The position numbers and the translations under genes were made by a program. Under the pieces are notes generated by a model. That model was not told the origin of the DNA. It saw only the letters and a program-made list of their open reading frames with translations, and ran no database searches. From Peptoniphilus catoniae (lineage in GTDB: Bacteria; Bacillota; Clostridia; Tissierellales; Peptoniphilaceae): a stretch of 64,000 nt of DNA. Each line of letters opens with the position of its first letter. Within the stretch, counting starts at the first letter, position 1. Positions 1 to 8,829 of the stretch are shown in pieces. Location of the stretch: positions 420,648 through 484,647 of the forward strand of contig NZ_LR588413.1 of the NCBI RefSeq assembly GCF_901447155.2. The letters are read 5' to 3'.

Positions 1-1516
1 GGCTTATATCAAAATCGTGTGCTTTTTCACGAGCAAGTTTTACGTTAAAGTCAACATTTTCAAGTTGAATTTCAACACCTAGGTTTTCTTTCCACATTTG
101 TTGTACTGCTTGAGCTATTTTCTTGTGGTTTTCATCAGTATTATAAAGTAAAACTTTTCCGTTCATATCTGCAACAGTAAGTCCCATTTCTCCAAGGCCT
201 TTTTCCAATAAAGCTTTTGCACCTTCAGGATCATATTTAATTAGATTTCCGTTGCCTTCTCTAAATTCTTTTCCTGTATCGTCCATTAGTCCGAAAGGAA
301 CCATACCTTCTGCAGGAATTTGTCCTCCCTTTGTAATGTTTGTTACAAGACCTTCTCTATCAATTGACATTGATAATGCTTTTCTTATATTTGCATTTGT
401 GAAAGGATTCTTTCCGTCTGCTGTTTGAATATTGTTAAGGTTATAATAGTAAGTTCCTACTTGTTTTCCTATAATAAGTTCAGGACTCTTTTCAGCAAAC
501 TTTTGTGCAACTACTTCTTGAGGTGGATCTACTTCCATCCAATATTTACCACTGTCATAGTTTTGATATGCAGTATTTGCATCTTCAAGAATGTCCCAGG
601 TTATTCCAGCAAACTTTACCTTGTCTGCATTAAACCAGTTTTCATTTTTAACTATTTCTATAAGTGAATCATGTTCCCAAGTCTTTAGCTTAAATGCTCC
701 GTTTGAAACGTGAGTGTCAGCATTTAATGCCCAATCAGGATTTTCAGAAACGACTTTTTCATTTACAGGATATAGAGTATAAAAAGCGGTTAAGTCTTTA
801 AAGTAAGGTGTAGGATTTGCAAGTGTAACTTCAAGAGTCTTGTCGTCTACAGCCTTAACTCCTACAGCTGCTCTTTTATCTGCTAACCATTTTTCATAAA
901 CTGCTTGAGCCTTTTCTTCATCGCTTTTACCTTCAAGGTCAAGACCTTGTGTATCTGCATCAGTGTAAGTTACTTCGTGGTCAACTTCTGCAGTGTCTTT
1001 TCCATCATCATCCTTTACATAATATACGCCCGGTTTTTCAACTGCGTTATATTCTTCTCCGCCTGCCAAGTAATAAAGTTGGTAAGCATAAACTGAAGCT
1101 GTTTCAGGATCAAGAACTCTTAACCATGCAAATTCAAAATCTTTTGCAGTTACAGGGTCCCCGTTGGACCATTTCATACCATCTCTAATTTTAAAGGTAT
1201 AATGTAATCCGTCTTCAGATACCTCAGGCATATCTGCCATACCTGGTACAATTTCTCCACTTTCATCATAGGCTAAAAGACCTGTAAAAAGGTGATTAAG
1301 TATCCATGACTCATGAGTACCTTGTGCCAATGCAGGGTCAAGTGTTCCGGGTTCAGATCTGTTTGCAGTATAAAGAATTTCTCCTTCTGCTGCTGTTTCT
1401 GTTCCGGTATCTCCTGAGTTTGATGTATCATTACTATCTTTCTTTCCGCCACATGCAGTTAGAACTAATGTCATAACTACAAGCAGCCCTATGAGATTTC
1501 TAAGTTTTTTACTCAT
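1..1516 (-). CDS. oppA: Oligopeptide ABC transporter substrate-binding lipoprotein (partial, C-terminus beyond window)
   Basis: Family 5 extracellular solute-binding protein (OppA/DppA type). It captures peptides outside the membrane and hands them to an Opp/Dpp ABC permease. About 505 residues are visible and the reading frame runs off the left edge, so the C-terminal part is missing. The N-terminus is a lipoprotein signal: a short KK-rich start, a hydrophobic core and a lipobox VLTAC with Cys22, followed by a Gly/Ser/Thr/Asp linker. The mature part shows family features such as EPGTLDPA, a KWSNGDPVTAKDF stretch and an IRKALSMSIDRE stretch. The start at 1516 follows a good ribosome-binding site (aggagg). 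No permease or ATPase genes are visible; they may lie further left. Peptide specificity cannot be read from the sequence. Confidence 0.9.
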   Translation of the reverse strand, partial: MSKKLRNLIGLLVVMTLVLTACGGKKDSNDTSNSGDTGTETAAEGEILYTANRSEPGTLDPALAQGTHESWILNHLFTGLLAYDESGEIVPGMADMPEVSEDGLHYTFKIRDGMKWSNGDPVTAKDFEFAWLRVLDPETASVYAYQLYYLAGGEEYNAVEKPGVYYVKDDDGKDTAEVDHEVTYTDADTQGLDLEGKSDEEKAQAVYEKWLADKRAAVGVKAVDDKTLEVTLANPTPYFKDLTAFYTLYPVNEKVVSENPDWALNADTHVSNGAFKLKTWEHDSLIEIVKNENWFNADKVKFAGITWDILEDANTAYQNYDSGKYWMEVDPPQEVVAQKFAEKSPELIIGKQVGTYYYNLNNIQTADGKNPFTNANIRKALSMSIDREGLVTNITKGGQIPAEGMVPFGLMDDTGKEFREGNGNLIKYDPEGAKALLEKGLGEMGLTVADMNGKVLLYNTDENHKKIAQAVQQMWKENLGVEIQLENVDFNVKLAREKAHDFDIS

Positions 1517-1546
1517 TACAATTCCTCCTATTTACGATTTTACGTA

Positions 1547-1575
1547 ATTTTATCATAATTTTTACCTGTTCGCAA
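1547..1575 (-). promoter_or_regulatory. Probable promoter of the oppA-like gene
   Basis: On the minus strand a TTGCGA -35-like box (1570-1575) and a TAAAAT -10 box (1547-1552) are separated by 17 bp, about 30 bases upstream of the start codon. The rest of the 1517-1767 gap is AT-rich, and I see no other gene or clear structure in it. Confidence 0.4.
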
Positions 1576-1767
1576 GGTATATGTAACATACAATTATTAA
1601 TCATAACGTGTCATTTTCCCACTTATCGGAATATAAATTGTATAATATTTAACTATATATCCTGAATAATATAGTTATTCTCAAAAAGTATAAATTTTTG
1701 AATTGACATATCTTGCTTTTAAATCAACTAAAATAAAATATTTTATAAATTTCAGGTAAAATTACAA

Positions 1768-4506
1768 TCACATATTTCTGCCGCAGCAATTTTTATATTT
1801 TTTCCCGCTGCCGCAAGGACAAGGATCATTCCTGCCTATCTTCTTGCTCTTTCTAACAAAGGGCTTTTTCTTTCCTTCATCAGGATTTACTGTTTCTATT
1901 TCCTTTGCAACTCTAACTCTTTGTACTTTTTCTGCATTAACTACATGGAAAAGCATTTTTACTGTATCTTCTTTAATATATTCGTTCATTTCTTCAAACA
2001 TATCAAAGCCTTCTTGAGTGTAGGCACGTACCGGATCTACCTGGCCTACCGCCCTAAGTCCTATACCTTTTCTAAGTTGATCCATGGCATCTATATGATC
2101 CATCCACTTTTGATCAACTACTTGAAGAAGAACAACTCTTTCAACTTCTCTGAACTTTTCTGATCCGAAATCTTCTTCTTTTAAGGCGTATTTTTCTTTT
2201 GCTTTTTCCTCGAAAAATTCTTTAATTTTTGAAGGATCGGTTTCACTGTAGCCTTCAAGAAAGTCCTCATCAAAACCGAAGACTCTTATTCCAAATTCCT
2301 TTAGGCCCTCATAATCTATAAAGTTTTTATTTTCGTGGTCTATTTTATTGTAAAAGTCCACATTCTTATCTATAACATCCTTAATCATTACTAGAATGTC
2401 GTCTTTTACATCTTCACCTTCAAGGACTTTTCTTCTTTCTCCATAAATTACTTCCCTTTGCTTATTCATAACGTCGTCATATTGTAAAACGTGTTTACGA
2501 ATTGAGAAGTTATTACCTTCGACCTTTCTTTGGGCTGATTCTATAAGCCTTGTAAGTATTCCCGCTTCTATAGGCTCGTCATCAGGTGCATCGATTTTTT
2601 CCATGGTGTTTTTAAATCTGTCTCCTGCAAACAATCTTATAAGATCGTCGTCTCCTGAAATATAAAACCTTGTTGAACCTGGGTCTCCCTGTCTACCTGA
2701 ACGACCTCTTAATTGGTTGTCAATACGTCTTGACTCATGTCTTTCAGTTCCAATTATATGAAGGCCTCCAACAGCTACTACTTCTTTTGCTTCTTTATCA
2801 GTTTCAGCTTTAAATTTATCTACTAATTCTCTATATCTTGCTCTTGCTTCTATTATTTCCTTATTGTCTGTTTCGTTAAAAGAGTCAACCTGTTCCAAAA
2901 TTTCTTCTTCAAGTCCCTCTTTTTTAAGTTCAACCTTAGCCATATAGTCAGGATTTCCTCCAAGAACTATATCAGTACCACGTCCTGCCATGTTTGTAGC
3001 TATAGTTACCGCTCCGTAGCGTCCTGCTTGAGCTACTATTTCAGACTCTTGGGCATGTTTTTTTGCATTAAGTACATTATGTTTAATTCCGGTTCTTTTA
3101 AGAAGTTTGGAAAGTTCTTCGGACTTTTCAATGGATATTGTACCTACAAGGACCGGTTGTCCCTTTGCGTGGGATTCTTTAATATCTTCAACTACAGCAT
3201 TAAATTTAGCAGCTTCATTTTTGTAAATAGAATCATTAAAGTCATCTCTTATAACAGGCTTGTTTGTAGGAATTTCTATAACGTCAATATTATAAATATC
3301 TCTAAATTCCTCTTCTTCAGTCATAGCAGTACCTGTCATACCGGCAAGCTTCTTGTACATCCTGAAGTAATTTTGAAAGGTAATTGTCGCTAGGGTCTTA
3401 GACTCAGCCTTAACTTCAAGACCTTCTTTAGCTTCTATAGCTTGGTGAAGTCCTTCAGAGTATCTTCTTCCGTACATAAGTCTACCTGTAAATTCGTCTA
3501 CTATTATAATTTCTCCGTCATTTACAACGTAGTCTATATCCCTTTTCATGTTTCCCTTAGCCTTTAAAGCCTGGTTAATATGGTGAGATATTTCCATGTT
3601 TTCAAGATCTGACAAGTTGTCAATATTAAAATACTTTTCAGCCTTGTCTATACCGTTAGAAGTAAGAACTGATGTCTTTTCTTTTTCATTAACAACAAAA
3701 TCTACGGTTTCCTCTTCAAATTCACGATTAAATCTCTCAAAGTTAGACTCTTCTTCGGTTTTTATTCTGAAAGTTAAGCTGTCTACAAAGTTTTTCGCCC
3801 TTACATAAAGATCTGTAGACTCATCGCCCTGACCTGAAATAATTAGAGGGGTTCTTGCCTCATCTATAAGAATTGAGTCCACTTCGTCAACTATACAGTA
3901 GTTAAGCTTCCTCTGAACCATTTCATTTTTATAGATAACCATGTTGTCACGAAGATAGTCAAATCCGAATTCATTATTGGTACCGTAGGTTATGTCGCAA
4001 CTATATGCTTCTTTTCTCTCTTCTGGTTTCATATCATGGAGAATGCAGCCTACACTAAGTCCTAAAAATTCATAGGCTTTGCCCATCCAAAGCCTATCAC
4101 GCTCAGCCAAGTAGTCGTTTACCGTTACTACGTGGACTCCGTCTCCTGTAATCGCATTAAGATAAGCAGGTAAAGTAGCAACTAATGTTTTACCTTCACC
4201 TGTTTTCATTTCAGCAATTCTTCCTTGGTGTAAAATAATTCCACCAATAACTTGCACCCTAAAATGCTTCATTCCTAAAACTCTTGAAGAGGCTTCTCTC
4301 ATTACTGCAAAAGCTTCAACTAACAAGTCGTCAAGTTTTTCTCCATTTTTATATCTATTTCTAAACTCGTCAGTTTTAGCCTTAAGCTCACTATCACTAA
4401 GCTTTTGCATATCCTGATCAAGTTCCATTATCTTATCAACTAATGGATTGATTTTTTTAATTTCTCTATCGCTATAAGATCCAAAAATCTTATCAAATAA
4501 ACCCAT
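1768..4506 (-). CDS. secA: Preprotein translocase ATPase SecA
   Basis: Motor ATPase that drives unfolded preproteins through the SecYEG channel at the membrane. The protein is about 912 residues, normal for SecA. The nucleotide-binding domain carries Walker A (MKTGEGKT, about residues 101-107). The [15 protein letters not shown] signature and the second ATPase domain motifs GRGTDI and [11 protein letters not shown] are present. The C-terminus is a zinc-binding SEC-C tail with [13 protein letters not shown], which usually contacts SecB or ribosomes. The frame also opens three codons earlier (4515), but the AAGGAAGG ribosome site sits about 9 bases before the ATG at 4506, so I chose MGLFDK as the N-terminus. 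It stands alone; prfB, often its neighbour in Firmicutes, is about 21 kb away. Confidence 0.97.
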   Translation of the reverse strand: MGLFDKIFGSYSDREIKKINPLVDKIMELDQDMQKLSDSELKAKTDEFRNRYKNGEKLDDLLVEAFAVMREASSRVLGMKHFRVQVIGGIILHQGRIAEMKTGEGKTLVATLPAYLNAITGDGVHVVTVNDYLAERDRLWMGKAYEFLGLSVGCILHDMKPEERKEAYSCDITYGTNNEFGFDYLRDNMVIYKNEMVQRKLNYCIVDEVDSILIDEARTPLIISGQGDESTDLYVRAKNFVDSLTFRIKTEEESNFERFNREFEEETVDFVVNEKEKTSVLTSNGIDKAEKYFNIDNLSDLENMEISHHINQALKAKGNMKRDIDYVVNDGEIIIVDEFTGRLMYGRRYSEGLHQAIEAKEGLEVKAESKTLATITFQNYFRMYKKLAGMTGTAMTEEEEFRDIYNIDVIEIPTNKPVIRDDFNDSIYKNEAAKFNAVVEDIKESHAKGQPVLVGTISIEKSEELSKLLKRTGIKHNVLNAKKHAQESEIVAQAGRYGAVTIATNMAGRGTDIVLGGNPDYMAKVELKKEGLEEEILEQVDSFNETDNKEIIEARARYRELVDKFKAETDKEAKEVVAVGGLHIIGTERHESRRIDNQLRGRSGRQGDPGSTRFYISGDDDLIRLFAGDRFKNTMEKIDAPDDEPIEAGILTRLIESAQRKVEGNNFSIRKHVLQYDDVMNKQREVIYGERRKVLEGEDVKDDILVMIKDVIDKNVDFYNKIDHENKNFIDYEGLKEFGIRVFGFDEDFLEGYSETDPSKIKEFFEEKAKEKYALKEEDFGSEKFREVERVVLLQVVDQKWMDHIDAMDQLRKGIGLRAVGQVDPVRAYTQEGFDMFEEMNEYIKEDTVKMLFHVVNAEKVQRVRVAKEIETVNPDEGKKKPFVRKSKKIGRNDPCPCGSGKKYKNCCGRNM

Positions 4507-4562
4507 TTTACACATCCTTCCTTAATATGTATATTTTACCATTAATGAGCCTTCACTTCAAT

Positions 4563-4610
4563 TTAAAAGCTTTAAAACAATAAGGATTAAAAGCTTTAAA
4601 ACAATAAGGA
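4563..4610. repeat. Perfect 24-bp tandem duplication across a stop codon
   Basis: Two adjacent identical 24-bp units (4563-4586 and 4587-4610), each containing AAGCTTTAAAACAATAAGGA. The right-hand copy contains the stop codon (4596-4598) of the permease gene; the left copy lies in the spacer towards secA. It looks like a recent slippage or unequal-crossover duplication. Confidence 0.9.
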
Positions 4611-5855
4611 ATAAAATCCTAGAAAAGCAAGCAGGCCCTCTAAAATTATAATATAAATGGAAAATATTAAAAGCTCTAAAAATAATTTTCTTTGAGGATA
4701 TTTGTCTGCCAAGCTCTTGTTTGAAGCAACTGCAGCAAGTATTAAGGCTCCTGCTGTAGTAACCGGGCTAAATCCTGTAAATGTTCCACCTACTATTACC
4801 ATTGAAATAAGCTGATTTGTTAAACTGACAGATCCGAAGCTGTTACCTATGGCTATTGATGTAGGTATAAGGGTTGGAAATACAACTCCTATACCTGAAC
4901 AGAAGAAGCTTATTATTGAAGCTCCTATTATCATAAATCCTGGGGCTGTTCTTTCATTCATTATACCTGTAAGTCTTTTCGCAATAAGATCTGTTCCTCC
5001 GGATATTACAACTATATTCATAAGAACTCCCACTCCAAGTACAAGAAGGATAACATTCCAAGGGATATTTTGTATTCCAGCCTGTTCATCTCCTACATTT
5101 AAAAGGCAAAGTATTGAACCTACTGCAAAAGATGTCAAGCCCACATTTAAGTGAAAAAGTATAACCCCTGTAACCATAAACAAAAGTCCCCCAAGAGAAA
5201 TTATTTGCTTTTTGTTGAAATCCACCCTTTCAAGTTCAGTCGTATCTAAACTCTTATCAATTTTCCAACCCTTATAGTAAATAAAAACAGAAAGGGCTAT
5301 AAAAAATCCAGTTAAAATACTTGAAAGATAAAAATTAATTGAGGCGTCTGTATGATGTGATGGTATAAGGCTCATTACTACAGCATAGTCCGGTGTAAGG
5401 GGACTCATTCTTCCTCCCATGGCTCCCGCCTGTCCAACCATACAAAGCATAATAGGATTAAGTCCTGTAGACAGGGCTACAGGAACTACAAGAGCCGGTA
5501 TAACTGCAAGAATGGGAACTGGCCCCGGGCCTAAGCCTGAAAGCAAGGCTCCAAGGAGAAAAATAAGTACAGGTATTATCATTCTATGATTTCCGAAAAG
5601 GCTTACTATTCTTCTTGATAAGGTTTCTAAAGTTTTATTGTCGCTTAAAATTCCAAATAAATAAGATACACCTGTCATAGTTAAAAATAAATTGGAAGAA
5701 AATCCCGATATTATTTCTTTGCTATCTATCCCATATAATTCTGCTAAAATTATTGTAGAACCTATAGCTAAAATCCCTATATTGGTCTTTCTTATAAGGC
5801 CTAGAACTATTACTCCAAAAAGAATTAACAAAGAGACTATTCCAACTTTAACCAT
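4596..5855 (-). CDS. Ion-transporter superfamily permease, MatC/ArsB-like
   Basis: Integral membrane permease of 419 residues, nearly all hydrophobic, with roughly ten to twelve predicted spans. The early GFSSNLFLTMTGVSYLFGIL segment, the re-entrant-like LLSGLGPGPVPILAVIPALVVP segment and the later GIGVVFPTLIPT segment resemble the dicarboxylate carrier MatC and ArsB/NhaD-type IT superfamily. Such proteins move organic or inorganic anions, usually coupled to Na+ or H+. The substrate cannot be deduced, and no enzyme genes flank it to suggest one. The start has a usable upstream ribosome site (gagaaggtgc). Its end overlaps the 24-bp tandem duplication. Family assignment is reasonable; function is tentative. 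Confidence 0.7.
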   Translation of the reverse strand: MVKVGIVSLLILFGVIVLGLIRKTNIGILAIGSTIILAELYGIDSKEIISGFSSNLFLTMTGVSYLFGILSDNKTLETLSRRIVSLFGNHRMIIPVLIFLLGALLSGLGPGPVPILAVIPALVVPVALSTGLNPIMLCMVGQAGAMGGRMSPLTPDYAVVMSLIPSHHTDASINFYLSSILTGFFIALSVFIYYKGWKIDKSLDTTELERVDFNKKQIISLGGLLFMVTGVILFHLNVGLTSFAVGSILCLLNVGDEQAGIQNIPWNVILLVLGVGVLMNIVVISGGTDLIAKRLTGIMNERTAPGFMIIGASIISFFCSGIGVVFPTLIPTSIAIGNSFGSVSLTNQLISMVIVGGTFTGFSPVTTAGALILAAVASNKSLADKYPQRKLFLELLIFSIYIIILEGLLAFLGFYSLLF

Positions 5856-5981
5856 TAGTGCACCTTCTCATTTTATAAGTTTTATTATTTATTTACAGTA
5901 TACCATTAAATTTATATTTATTTAAGAAAAGGTTTCCAAAAAAACGTGGTGATTTTATAAAAATATTATTCTTAAAAGAAA

Positions 5982-6009
5982 AATCAGATGAATTTAAATT
6001 CATCTGATT
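5982..6009 (-). terminator. Rho-independent terminator of hemolysin III gene
   Basis: A 28-bp perfect palindrome (AATCAGATG arm, AATTTAAATT centre) lies just after the stop at 6051 and is followed on the minus strand by a T-rich tract (TTTCTTTT). Confidence 0.8.
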
Positions 6010-6050
6010 CCTTTAAATTTTATAAGTTTATAACCCATAAGTAAAAGATA

Positions 6051-6695
6051 TTAAACTAAAAAGTTTGATATTCCTATGTACTGACAAACCGCAGCAGCTA
6101 AAACAAAAACATGCCAAATAAGATGGTTATACAAAGGGGTCCTTTTCTTGTAAAAATAAGTACCTACAGTATACAAAAGGCCACCTGTAACTATAAAGAT
6201 AATAAAAAGTCTACTGGTATTTTCAATAATAGGTTTAATTAAAAATATAGCTAGCCAACCCATAGCTATATATATTATTACTGATAGTTTAATAAATCTA
6301 TCATATTTCTTATAAGTAAGAATTTTAAAAATCGTACCGAAAACTGCAATTATCCATATACCTGCTAAAAATAAAATTCTCATCCTCCCGCTAAGAACAT
6401 AAAGAACTATAGGTGTATAGGATCCAGCTATAAATAAAAATATACTTGAGTGATCAAAAATTCTTAATATGGATTTTACCTTAGGATTCTGAATTCCATG
6501 GTAAAGGGTGCTGGCAAGAAACATAAGTATAAAGCAAATCCCATACACTATAAATCCTAAAAGCATACCGCCGGTTACTCTGTTTGCATATTTAGCTATC
6601 ATAAGTACCAAAAAAATTATTCCGAGAACTACACCTAGTCCGTGACTTGCGGAGTTAAAGATTTCATAAATAATATTCTTCTTACTTTTTTCCAT
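6051..6695 (-). CDS. Hemolysin III family (HlyIII/TrhA-like) membrane protein
   Basis: Seven-span membrane protein of the HlyIII/YqfA/PAQR superfamily, 214 residues from the chosen start. Family hallmarks are the N-terminal NSASHGLG segment, ASTLYHG after the second helix, FDHSSIFLFIAGSYTP, and the C-terminal HLIWHVFVLAAA. The conserved His, Asp and Ser residues form a presumed metal site. Relatives include TrhA, linked to membrane-lipid homeostasis, and the Bacillus cereus pore-forming hemolysin III; the true role here is unknown. The frame opens upstream at 6722, but a strong site (agaggtggg) precedes the ATG at 6695, which matches the usual family start. It is monocistronic with its own terminator. 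Confidence 0.88.
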   Translation of the reverse strand: MEKSKKNIIYEIFNSASHGLGVVLGIIFLVLMIAKYANRVTGGMLLGFIVYGICFILMFLASTLYHGIQNPKVKSILRIFDHSSIFLFIAGSYTPIVLYVLSGRMRILFLAGIWIIAVFGTIFKILTYKKYDRFIKLSVIIYIAMGWLAIFLIKPIIENTSRLFIIFIVTGGLLYTVGTYFYKKRTPLYNHLIWHVFVLAAAVCQYIGISNFLV

Positions 6696-6807
6696 AATCC
6701 CACCTCTTTTTGTATCTTCCATAATGCTATTATATAGCAGTTTTAAAAAATCTTTTATTTAATAATTATTAAACACAATTTTCTTTAAATTACTTAAAGT
6801 GCCATTT

Positions 6808-6836
6808 TTGACATTTACTTAAATTTATGATACCCT
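6808..6836 (+). promoter_or_regulatory. Candidate promoter of the YitT leader transcript
   Basis: A consensus TTGACA -35 (6808-6813), a 17-bp spacer ending in TGA, and a weak TACCCT -10 (6831-6836). This would start transcription near 6843, at the head of the structured leader. Confidence 0.45.
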
Positions 6837-6842
6837 TTTATG

Positions 6843-7067
6843 GTAAATTTATTTAGGTGGTTACCTTGAAAATTATCAAGGTAGTTTTTATCTGATGCCT
6901 ATATGCCGATCTAGAGCTTACTCGGTGCCTGATGTGGTACCGAAAAAGCGAAAAAGGTATTAAGCTGCTCAGAGTTTTTATAAGAAAAAATCTACAAACA
7001 ACAAAGCATCAACACCATCATAAGATTGCAGTGGGACTATGACCGCAGTCTTTTTTTGGTCATGTCC
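6843..7067 (+). ncRNA. Structured 5' leader RNA upstream of the YitT-family gene (candidate riboswitch/attenuator)
   Basis: About 220 bases with no ORF lie between a promoter-like site and the yitT-like gene. Visible helices are an 8-bp hairpin (6862-6869 with 6876-6883), a short CCGA/TCGG hairpin (6906-6909 with 6922-6925), and GTACC/GGTAT (6937-6941 with 6956-6960). There is a possible long-range pairing of GATGC (6894-6898) with GCATC (7006-7010). At the 3' end a terminator hairpin (GATTGC 7024-7029 with GCAGTC 7045-7050) is followed by seven T. Bases in its loop (7034-7044) can instead pair with 7058-7067 in a 10-bp helix having one bulge, an exclusive alternative. I compared the core by eye with the common riboswitch classes and recognised none. 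Confidence 0.6.
7024..7057 (+). terminator. Intrinsic terminator within the YitT leader (attenuator)
   Basis: A 6-bp stem GATTGC/GCAGTC with one G-T pair encloses a 15-base loop and is followed immediately by TTTTTTT at 7051-7057. It lies only about 35 bases before the yitT-like start, so it can control read-through rather than end an upstream gene; no upstream plus-strand gene exists. Confidence 0.65.
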
Positions 7068-7093
7068 TTATTAAAACAATAGGGGTGTATATT

Positions 7094-7729
7094 TTGTTAG
7101 ACTCGATTTTGAGTAGATTTTCTCTTAAAAGAGACAGTTTTTTTCGTATACTGCTAGGTTGCAGTATTATGTCATTTACGGTGGTAAACATTCACTTGCA
7201 GGCAGGAATTACAGAAGGCGGCGTCCTTGGACTTACAGTTCTTTTATATAAACTTTTGGACTTTGATCCTTCTATAGCAAGTGGAGCTTTGGATTTTATT
7301 TGCTTCCTTTTAGCTTTTTCCCGCTTTGGGAAGAATTTTTTAAAAAAGACAGCTGTAGCTTCCTTAGCCTTTGCAGTTTTTTATAAGATTTTCATGGGGA
7401 TAGGAGCTTTCTTACCTAGCTTTTATAATATGCCTATAATCGCTTCTGTTCTAGGAGGTATAGGTATAGGTATAGGTTGCGGTCTAGTTATAGAACAAGG
7501 CGGTGCAGCAGGAGGAGATGATGCTCTTGCTCTTGTTATAGCAGATAAACTTAAAGTGCATATTTCAAAAGCCTATCTTATTAGCGACCTTGTAGTGCTT
7601 TTTATGTCCCTTGCTTATATACCTTTTAATAGAATATTCTTTTCAATTATAACTACTGTTGTATCCTCTATTTTAGTGGGACAATTTGAAGTTAATCTTG
7701 AAGGTAAAAAGCAAGAACAAAGCGCTTAA
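7094..7729 (+). CDS. YitT family (DUF161) membrane protein
   Basis: Small multi-span membrane protein of the YitT/YczE-like DUF161 family, about 211 residues with five to six hydrophobic segments. The family feature is the N-terminal region NIHLQAGITEGGVLGLTVLL; the glycine-rich GGIGIGIGCGLVIEQGGAAGGDD stretch is also typical. It lacks the C-terminal cytoplasmic DUF2179 domain of longer YitT proteins. The biochemical role of the family is not established. The frame opens at a GTG (7085), but that GTG is inside the ribosome-binding site AGGGGTG; the TTG at 7094 is six bases beyond it and is the better start. It is the only gene on the plus strand in this part, and is preceded by a long attenuator-like leader RNA, so its expression is probably controlled by a metabolite or ion. 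Confidence 0.82.
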   Translation: MLDSILSRFSLKRDSFFRILLGCSIMSFTVVNIHLQAGITEGGVLGLTVLLYKLLDFDPSIASGALDFICFLLAFSRFGKNFLKKTAVASLAFAVFYKIFMGIGAFLPSFYNMPIIASVLGGIGIGIGCGLVIEQGGAAGGDDALALVIADKLKVHISKAYLISDLVVLFMSLAYIPFNRIFFSIITTVVSSILVGQFEVNLEGKKQEQSA

Positions 7730-7766
7730 CTTAATAAGTAAAATTTTAATATATGTAAATAAAAAT

Positions 7767-7793
7767 CCGTCCTTTTTAGTGGACGGTTTTTTT
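7767..7793 (+). terminator. Terminator after the YitT-family gene
   Basis: Stem CCGTCC (7767-7772) with GGACGG (7781-7786) followed by TTTTTTT on the plus strand, about 40 bases after the stop codon. Confidence 0.85.
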
Positions 7794-7814
7794 ATTTTCA
7801 ATTATATAAAATTC

Positions 7815-8663
7815 TTAATATTTTAGGTTTTTCATACTAAAGTCCAGGTTCTTTGCGGAATGAGTTATGGAACCGCTGGATATAATGTCTATATCAAGGC
7901 CTCTGTAGTTTTCTATATTGTTAAGATCAATGTTGCCTGAACACTCTACAAGAGCTTTTTTATTTATTATTTTAAGGGCTTCTTTTATAAGATCTATAGA
8001 CATATTGTCAAGCATAATAATATCCGCTCCTGCATCTAAGGCTTCTTTCAACATATTAAGGTCTTCAACTTCAACTTCTATCTTTTTAACAAAAGGAGCA
8101 TATTCCTTTGCCATTTTTATCGCCTTTTTAACTGAACCTGCAGCAGCAATGTGATTGTCCTTTATAAGCACTCCGTCTGACAAGTTGTATCTGTGATTTA
8201 CTGCTCCTCCTACCCTTGCCGCATACTTTTCAAATACCCTCATGTTAGGAATGGTCTTTCTTGTATCTGCTATTTTTATTCTATCGTCTCCAAGCTTATC
8301 AACCATCCTCCTTGCGTATGTAGCTATCCCAGACATTCTTTGAAGATAGTTTAATGCCACTCTTTCAGAAGTTAAAAGAGTTTTTACATTTCCCTTAATG
8401 CTACCTATTAGTTCCATGTTCTCAACAGAATCTGAATCTTTTTTTCTAAATTCAAACTCCACATCAGGATCCATTATTGTAAAGGCTCTTTTAAAAGCAT
8501 CAAGTCCCGCTATTATCCCTTGATCTTTTGATATAAGCTCTACTGATGCTTTTATTTCATCTCTATAAATAGCGTTGGTAGTTATATCTTCAGAGCTTAT
8601 ATCCTCTCTTAAAGCACTTAAAATAAATTCATCAATTTGAAAATTATAAAGTTTAAAATCCAT
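7815..8663 (-). CDS. nadC: Quinolinate phosphoribosyltransferase (decarboxylating)
   Basis: NadC converts quinolinate and PRPP to nicotinate mononucleotide, CO2 and pyrophosphate in NAD synthesis. The 282-residue length is standard. Family motifs appear in order: ALREDISSEDITT near the N-terminus, SERVALNYLQRMSGIATYARR, the PRPP/quinolinate-binding DTRKTIPNMR, RYNLSDGVLIKDNHI, the barrel acidic motif EVEV, and ISSGSITHSAKNLDFSM at the end. The gene is isolated: nadA and nadB, its usual partners, are not in the window, and its neighbours are transporters. It may use quinolinate made elsewhere in the genome, or act in salvage. The start is preceded by a good site (aaaggagaca). Confidence 0.96.
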   Translation of the reverse strand: MDFKLYNFQIDEFILSALREDISSEDITTNAIYRDEIKASVELISKDQGIIAGLDAFKRAFTIMDPDVEFEFRKKDSDSVENMELIGSIKGNVKTLLTSERVALNYLQRMSGIATYARRMVDKLGDDRIKIADTRKTIPNMRVFEKYAARVGGAVNHRYNLSDGVLIKDNHIAAAGSVKKAIKMAKEYAPFVKKIEVEVEDLNMLKEALDAGADIIMLDNMSIDLIKEALKIINKKALVECSGNIDLNNIENYRGLDIDIISSGSITHSAKNLDFSMKNLKY

Positions 8664-8785
8664 ACTGTCTCCTTTCTGAAATTAAGTTAATTATAACACG
8701 AAAATTCTTTAATCTCGGGACTAGTTCAAATACTAATTATATTTTAATATAAGTTTGTTATTTTCCTGTAAAGAATATATAAAAA

Positions 8786-8817
8786 TACCCTACTTCACCT
8801 TTAGGTTAAATAGGGTA
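8786..8817 (-). terminator. Terminator after the NhaC antiporter gene
   Basis: An imperfect 32-base hairpin (TACCCTA arm with TAGGGTA arm, inner ACCT/AGGT) lies 13 bases past the stop and is followed on the minus strand by TTTTTATAT. Confidence 0.75.
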
Positions 8818-8829
8818 CTGACCTTTATT

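Noticed and set aside
425-1188. Plus-strand ORFs over the oppA-like gene
   Set aside because: Low-complexity antisense translations of the minus-strand lipoprotein gene with no ribosome site.
6843-7060. T-box-like string TGTGGTACCG with GAAAAAGCG at 6933-6950 in the YitT leader
   Set aside because: It resembles the T-box core, but it is about 100 bases after the start, not beside the terminator, and no specifier stem or AGTA box is seen.
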